Positions 6,494-10,419 of a stretch of DNA of 10,419 bases are shown here, one piece after another. The notes under the pieces are model-generated. The model saw only the letters and a list, made by a program, of their open reading frames with translations, searched no databases and was not told the origin of the DNA. The translations under genes and the position numbers were made by a program. Origin of the DNA: Rikenella sp. (GTDB taxonomy: Bacteria; Bacteroidota; Bacteroidia; Bacteroidales; Rikenellaceae); contig JAIDFC010000289.1 in the NCBI GenBank assembly GCA_029054535.1, forward strand, positions 1 through 10,419, in the 5' to 3' direction. Each line of letters begins with the position of its first letter. Positions within the stretch are counted from its first letter, which is position 1.

Positions 6494-7861
6494 TTAAAAC
6501 TCCGCATTTTTCGGCGTCCGCGGGAACGGAATCACATCCCGGATATTGGCCATCCCCGTAACGAACAGCACCAGCCGTTCGAACCCGAGTCCGAAGCCGC
6601 TGTGCGGCGCCGTCCCGAACCGCCGCGTATCGAGATACCACTGCATCGACTCCGTCGGCACCCCCATCTCCTCCATCCGCGCCACCAACTTGCCGTAATC
6701 CGCCTCACGCTCCGACCCTCCGATGATCTCCCCGATCTTCGGAAAGAGCACATCCATCCCCCGAACCGTCCGTCCGTCGTCGTTCTGCTTCATGTAGAAC
6801 GCCTTGATCTCTTTCGGATAGTCCGTCATGATGACCGGCCGTTTGAAATGCTGCTCCACCAGGTAGCGTTCATGCTCGGCCGCCAGGTCGGCCCCCCAGA
6901 AAACCGGGAATTCGAACTTCACCCCCTTCTTGTCGCGCGCCTCTTCGAGAATCGCCACCCCCTCCGTGTACGTGAGTCGCACGAAGTCGTTCGCCGTAAC
7001 GAACCTCAACCGCTCGGTCAACTCCGCGTCGTACATCTTTTCGAGGAACGCCAGGTCGTCCGCACAGTGTTCCAACGCATAATTCACCAGGTATTTGATG
7101 AAATCCTCGGCCAGATTCATGTTGTCCTCGATCTCGTAGAAAGCCATCTCCGGCTCCACCATCCAGAACTCCGCCAAGTGCCGCGGCGTATTGGAGTTTT
7201 CGGCCCGGAACGTCGGCCCGAACGTATAGATCTGTCCCAGCGCCATCGCCGCCAGCTCCCCTTCCAACTGCCCGGAAACGGTCAGATTGGTGGGCCGCCC
7301 GAAAAAGTCCTCGTTGAAATCCGTCTCGCCCGGCGCCAGAGTCGTTACGCGGAACATCGCCCCCGCCCCCTCGGCATCCGAAGCCGTGATGAGCGGCGAG
7401 TTCCAGTAGTAGAACCCCCGGTCGTTGAAATACTTGTGAATGGCATACGCCATCGCGTGCCGAATCCGGAACACCGCCCCGAACGTATTGGTCCGCGGCC
7501 GCAGGTGGGCGATCTCGCGCAGAAATTCGAGCGTATGCCCCTTCTTCTGCAACGGATAGCTCTCCGGATCGGCCGTCCCGTAGACCTCGATCTCGCGGGC
7601 CTGGATCTCGACCGGCTGGCCCGACGCCGGCGAATCGACCAGCGTCCCCGTTACTTTCAAACAAGCCCCCGTGGTAACGTTCTTCAAAAGCGCCTCGTCG
7701 AAAGCCGCCGTCTCGGCCACCACCTGGATATTATGAATCGTCGACCCGTCGTTCAAGGCGATGAACGCCACGTTCTTATTCCCGCGCTTGGTCCGCACCC
7801 ACCCCTTGGCCACGACTTCGACGTCCCGCTCGCCAGCGGCGAGCAACTCTGCTATTCTCAT
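6494..7861 (-). CDS. asnS: Asparaginyl-tRNA synthetase
   Basis: This 455-residue class IIb enzyme charges tRNA-Asn with asparagine using ATP in the cytoplasm. The N-terminal OB-fold anticodon-binding domain covers about residues 10-100 ([20 protein letters not shown], then IQVVAE). The catalytic core includes motif 1 near 139-157 (the [18 protein letters not shown] region). Motif 2 is at 211-240 ([19 protein letters not shown], with EFWMVEPE following). Motif 3 is at 420-450 ([18 protein letters not shown], then [10 protein letters not shown]). The [16 protein letters not shown] stretch and ending PRTPKNAEF suit AsnRS; the full length is normal for a bacterial AsnRS. It is divergently transcribed from holB, with a TATCTTCG box 29 bases before the ATG. 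No T-box leader is visible in the short upstream region. Confidence 0.96.
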   Translation of the reverse strand: MRIAELLAAGERDVEVVAKGWVRTKRGNKNVAFIALNDGSTIHNIQVVAETAAFDEALLKNVTTGACLKVTGTLVDSPASGQPVEIQAREIEVYGTADPESYPLQKKGHTLEFLREIAHLRPRTNTFGAVFRIRHAMAYAIHKYFNDRGFYYWNSPLITASDAEGAGAMFRVTTLAPGETDFNEDFFGRPTNLTVSGQLEGELAAMALGQIYTFGPTFRAENSNTPRHLAEFWMVEPEMAFYEIEDNMNLAEDFIKYLVNYALEHCADDLAFLEKMYDAELTERLRFVTANDFVRLTYTEGVAILEEARDKKGVKFEFPVFWGADLAAEHERYLVEQHFKRPVIMTDYPKEIKAFYMKQNDDGRTVRGMDVLFPKIGEIIGGSEREADYGKLVARMEEMGVPTESMQWYLDTRRFGTAPHSGFGLGFERLVLFVTGMANIRDVIPFPRTPKNAEF

Positions 7862-7889
7862 GACAGTCTGATTGTGTATGTACAGAGAG

Positions 7890-7897
7890 CGAAGATA
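7890..7897 (-). promoter_or_regulatory. -7 box of asnS
   Basis: TATCTTCG on the minus strand fits the Bacteroidetes -7 box and lies 28 bases before the asnS ATG. No good -33 TTTG is present at the expected distance. It forms an exact inverted repeat with the holB box at 7911-7918. Confidence 0.55.
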
Positions 7898-7910
7898 TGC
7901 AAAATTTCCG

Positions 7911-7918
7911 TATCTTCG
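7911..7918 (+). promoter_or_regulatory. -7 box of holB
   Basis: TATCTTCG on the plus strand, 13 bases from its mirror copy for asnS. Transcription would start near 7924. An upstream in-frame ATG at 7897 lies before this box and cannot be in that transcript, which supports the holB start at 7966. No clear -33 box was found. Confidence 0.5.
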
Positions 7919-7965
7919 TCAGTCGTCGCACGGCTTTTGTGCGCGGCCCCCTTTTTTTCGGACAC

Positions 7966-9150
7966 ATGCGATTCAGCGACATCATCGGACACGACGAAAT
8001 CAAACGCCGCCTGCGCGAGACGGTGCGCAACGGACGGATCAGCCATGCCTTGCTCTTCACGGGAGGCGAGGGAGCGGGCGCCCTGCCGCTGGCGTTGGCC
8101 TATGCCCAGTATGTGAACTGTCGCCACAGGAGCGAAGAAGACTCGTGCGGCGAGTGTCCGGAGTGCTACCGGATGCAACGGTTGGAACATCCGGACTGCC
8201 ACTACATCTATCCGGTGAACGTGTCGAAAGAGGCGGTCGTAACGGGGCGGGCCGACGAAAAACCTCGCAGCGAACAGTTCGTACACTTGTGGCGTCAGGC
8301 GGTGCCGCGGACGGGGGGATACCTGACCGAACAGGAGTGGTATGCCGAACTGGGGATCGAGAACCAGCAGGGGATCATCAACAAGAACGACGCCAACGAG
8401 CTGGTGCGTCAGATGGGATTCAAGTCGTTCGAGGGGGGATATAAAACAGTCGTCGTGTGGTTGCCGGAGCGGTTGCACGAGGCGGCGGCCAATACGCTCC
8501 TCAAGCTGGTCGAGGAGCCGCCGGAGAAGACCCTGTTTCTGTTCGTGAGCGTCGAACCGGAGCGGATCATCGCCACGATCCGCTCGCGGACGCAGATCGT
8601 GGCGTTGCCTGGGGTGCCGGACGAGGTGATCGCCCGGGAGTTGACAGCTCGACAGAACATTCCGCCCGAAGAGGCGGAACGCATCGCCCGCCGGGCACAG
8701 GGGAGTTGGGGAACGGCTCTGCGGCTGGCCACGGGTCAAAACGTCTCGGAAACGGAACACCAGGATCGATTCATCCGACTGATGCGGCTGTGCTACCAGC
8801 AGAAATACATCGAACTGTTCGACTGGGCGGAGGAGATGGCCCCGCTGGGTCGCGAGGCTCAGAAACAGTTCTGCACGGCGGCCTTAGGGATCGTCCGGGA
8901 GTGCTACCTGACAGGCATCGGACTCCCGGAACTGGCCTATACGGATCCGGCGCGCGAGCAGTTCTGCCGCAACTTCGCCCCCTACGTCTCGCACATCACG
9001 GTCGAGGGTTTCGTGGCGGAGTTCGAGCTGCTGCTGGCCCACATCCGACAGAACGGCAATCCGAAGATTCTTTTCACCCACTTCGCGATGAGTGTCTGTA
9101 AAATCATCGGGGCGGCTCGCGCGGCGCTCAAGGGGCAACCGAACCGATAA
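7966..9150 (+). CDS. holB: DNA polymerase III delta prime subunit
   Basis: This 394-residue clamp-loader subunit of the AAA+ superfamily works with DnaX and HolA to load the sliding clamp. It starts MRFSDIIGHDEIKRRL, the usual opening of delta prime and DnaX. The Walker A region is degenerate (FTGGEGAGAL, 31-40, with no Lys-Thr), as expected for a subunit that does not bind ATP. A zinc module has Cys at 52, 61, 64 and 67. The hallmark AANTLLKLVEEPPEKTLF runs from 174 to 191, followed by IIATIRSRTQIVALP at 201-215, where SRT replaces the usual SRC sensor. Between the zinc module and the core is an insertion of roughly 80 residues (about 75-155). The ATG at 7897 would add 23 residues unlike the family and lies upstream of the -7 box, so 7966 is chosen. 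It is the last intact gene in the window; no terminator is evident after it. Confidence 0.92.
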   Translation: MRFSDIIGHDEIKRRLRETVRNGRISHALLFTGGEGAGALPLALAYAQYVNCRHRSEEDSCGECPECYRMQRLEHPDCHYIYPVNVSKEAVVTGRADEKPRSEQFVHLWRQAVPRTGGYLTEQEWYAELGIENQQGIINKNDANELVRQMGFKSFEGGYKTVVVWLPERLHEAAANTLLKLVEEPPEKTLFLFVSVEPERIIATIRSRTQIVALPGVPDEVIARELTARQNIPPEEAERIARRAQGSWGTALRLATGQNVSETEHQDRFIRLMRLCYQQKYIELFDWAEEMAPLGREAQKQFCTAALGIVRECYLTGIGLPELAYTDPAREQFCRNFAPYVSHITVEGFVAEFELLLAHIRQNGNPKILFTHFAMSVCKIIGAARAALKGQPNR

Positions 9151-9221
9151 GCTCGGTCTCTTGTCGGGGGGCAATCTCTTGCTCTACGTCTTTCCAAACC
9201 CTTTCAGCATCTCCTCGGGGC

Positions 9222-9692
9222 GCGATCCGCAACCCGGGGAGCTTCTATTTCGGTAACATCTCCAGCGACTGGACCGCGCCACAGAACGACGGGCTTTGGC
9301 AGGACGAGGCGAAGACGCTCTTCGACCCCTGCCCGCCAGGCTGGCGAGTGCCCCACAGCGGAGATCAACTTACAGGATACAGTCCCTGGATCAATTTCAT
9401 GCACTCGGAGAGTTTAGCGAATGCCTTATCCGGCTACACAATAGCTCCGACAGGAGGATATGCTTTTTTTCAACACGGGACGAGCGGGGCAACGGCTTGG
9501 TTTTCGGCAGGAGGCGGACGCCACTCGGGTTCGGCAACTCTCTATCGAGTGGGCGACTCCGGTTACGAGTGGACGGCACCTCGATCGGGCTCTGCAGTGG
9601 TGTTCTTAAACTACAACTCCTCGGGCCGGTTACTCCTGTATGATCCGGAACGTCGAGCTTTCGGTTTTTCGGTTCGTTGCGTTCGGGAGTAA
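9222..9692 (+). pseudogene. Orphan C-terminal part of a FISUMP-domain surface protein (tail 1)
   Basis: About 156 codons are readable, starting abruptly at AIRNPGSFYFGN and ending in RCVRE and TAA. The block DGLWQDEAKTLFDPCPPGWR followed by VP is the hallmark of the Fibrobacter succinogenes major paralogous (FISUMP) domain, common at the C-terminus of Bacteroidetes surface and fimbrial tip-like proteins. The rest follows the domain to its end (LYRVGDSGYEW, then FSVRCVRE). No start codon, signal peptide or N-terminal part exists: the frame stays open upstream into the 3' end of holB without an ATG and without domain similarity before 9222. The ATG at 9348 (9348-9350) is inside the domain, just after WRV, and is not a plausible start. 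It may be a decayed gene remnant or a silent donor cassette; no promoter is visible and it should not be expressed alone. Confidence 0.7.
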
Positions 9693-9722
9693 TCGCGGGG
9701 TTCCGGGGGAGCCTCCCGATGA

Positions 9723-9772
9723 CCGAGAGGACGAGAAAAACAAAAGTGCCGCACGGCTGTTTTCTCGCTCGG
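9723..9772. repeat. Inverted repeat between the two orphan tails
   Basis: The arms ccgag (9723-9727) plus cgagaaaaaca (9732-9742) pair with tgttttctcg (9758-9767) plus ctcgg (9768-9772), with small bulges. A minor gtgc-c-gcac stem sits in the loop. It lies 31 bases after the stop of tail 1 and before tail 2. It could be a terminator remnant (no T-tract follows) or a boundary between cassettes. Confidence 0.45.
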
Positions 9773-9798
9773 CAAGCTATGCCCGAACGGGCAATAAA

Positions 9799-9999
9799 AG
9801 CTCGGCGGGCCCGGCTCCGGGCTACCGCCACGCGCTCTACGGTACGTTGTATGCCGTCGGCAACAGCGGGTACAGCTGGGCGTCTTCCGTTACGACGGAT
9901 TCCCTCGCCTACAACTTGTACTTCAACTACGGCGGGATCTACCCGAATGACCGCAATGGCCGTGCGAGCGGCCTTCAGTTGCGTTGCCTCCAGGAATAG
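9799..9999 (+). pseudogene. Second orphan FISUMP C-terminal end (tail 2)
   Basis: About 66 codons resemble the last part of tail 1 and of the FISUMP domain: SAGPAPGYR, then GTLYAVGNSGYSW, an alternating strand NLYFNY, and RASGLQLRCLQE before TAG. Aligned with tail 1 the shared pattern is LY-x-VG-x-SGY-x-W ... A-x-G ... RC-x-x-E-stop. The DPCPxGWRVP half of the domain is missing, so the piece is shorter than tail 1. The reading frame differs from tail 1. The open frame extends upstream to 9640, but that part overlaps the end of tail 1 and shows no domain similarity. It probably originates from a different paralogue, since nucleotide identity to tail 1 is low. Confidence 0.6.
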
Positions 10000-10419
10000 G
10001 GAGAGGCCAGAGCATGGCGGAGGAGTCCGGTCCCACGAGACGGATATAAATTTTCTTGATAAGAACTGCACCATTGGCGTATGGGCCGGACGCCTCCCCT
10101 CGGGAGGCCCGCAATCTCTCCATTACTGACGCAATGGCTGCAGCCACTCCCGGGCGACCGACCCGGTGCCGCTCGGCACTCGAAAATTGGAGTTTGCTTC
10201 GAAAGGTTCTGCCGTCGCCCGCAATTTTTCGAGATCTCACCATGACGAGCCGAAGCCACCCCAAGCGGCAATCCGAGGACGCTGAAAAATCCGCCGCGTC
10301 GTTGTTTTCGGGTTTCTGCCCGCGCTTGGCCGGTTAACTGCCTCCAGCGGTGCGCGACCCGCAGCCCGCGGAGAGGACGATGGAGCGCAGCGAAACTTCG
10401 GCCCTCCGCATGCCGGGGG
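10000..10419. other. Region without a recognisable gene
   Basis: No open frame here has motifs or plausible composition. Visible structure: a perfect seven-base hairpin gcctccc/gggaggc around ctc (10092-10108); gtgcc/ggcac around gctc (10166-10179); and a longer inverted repeat ctcgaaaatt (10179-10188) with aatttttcgag (10223-10233), one bulge and a 34-base loop. None is followed by a T-tract on the plus strand. No tRNA or attachment-site pattern was recognised. Confidence 0.55.

Noticed and set aside
6213..6641. 142-codon minus-strand open frame
   Set aside because: It begins inside asnS out of frame and continues into the repeat region; composition and lack of motifs point to a chance frame.
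7897..7965. Longer holB start adding 23 residues
   Set aside because: The ATG lies upstream of the predicted -7 box and the added residues do not resemble delta prime; the family opening motif begins at 7966.
6602..8116. 504-codon plus-strand open frame opposite asnS
   Set aside because: Arg/Pro/His-rich product with no motifs; a shadow of the complete asnS gene, running on into the holB start in a different frame.
9397..10074. 225-codon minus-strand open frame opposite the FISUMP tails
   Set aside because: It has no recognisable motifs, while the plus strand shows clear FISUMP similarity and family-like stop positions.
1..10419. CRISPR arrays, tRNA or rRNA genes, insertion sequences
   Set aside because: All gaps were scanned by eye on both strands; no regular short repeats with spacers, no tRNA T-loop context, and no transposase were seen.

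Overview
The window looks like a chromosomal segment of a GC-rich member of the Bacteroidales, most like Alistipes/Rikenellaceae. The genus is an inference. The order is supported by several points: promoters fit the Bacteroidetes pattern (TTTG, 19-20 bases, TAnnTTTG or TAnnTTCG), start codons lack clear Shine-Dalgarno sites, a DUF3575 barrel protein and FISUMP-type surface-protein tails are present, and base composition is high in G+C.

Region 1-515 holds no convincing gene. It carries a structured repeat (83-140) flanked by inverted repeats, and a long perfect hairpin (443-479) that probably ends the operon to its right. Minus-strand genes fill 516-5439. In order of transcription they are a multi-SLBB polysaccharide-export (Wza/OPX family) protein, the Kdo transferase waaA 27 bases later, and a secreted SPOR-domain protein with its own promoter. 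All three concern the cell envelope: export of a surface polysaccharide, lipid A-core synthesis, and probable peptidoglycan binding.

At 5440-5507 overlapping divergent promoters drive the OPX gene leftward and a small DUF3575 outer-membrane protein rightward. The latter ends in a clear rho-independent terminator (6115-6145). The gap 6146-6493 has no gene but holds a second copy of the structured repeat (6222-6280). Next come two housekeeping genes in divergent orientation: asnS (asparaginyl-tRNA synthetase, minus strand) and holB (DNA polymerase III delta prime, plus strand). Their -10-type boxes form an inverted repeat at 7890-7918, and this rules out the longer open reading frame for holB.

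From 9150 to the end the sequence is decayed or cassette-like. Two successive C-terminal ends of FISUMP-domain surface proteins (9222-9692 and 9799-9999) lack start codons and N-termini but keep intact stop codons. They are followed by about 420 bases without a gene. The most unusual features are these tandem orphan tails and the pair of structured intergenic repeats; no complete new defence or mobile system is visible.
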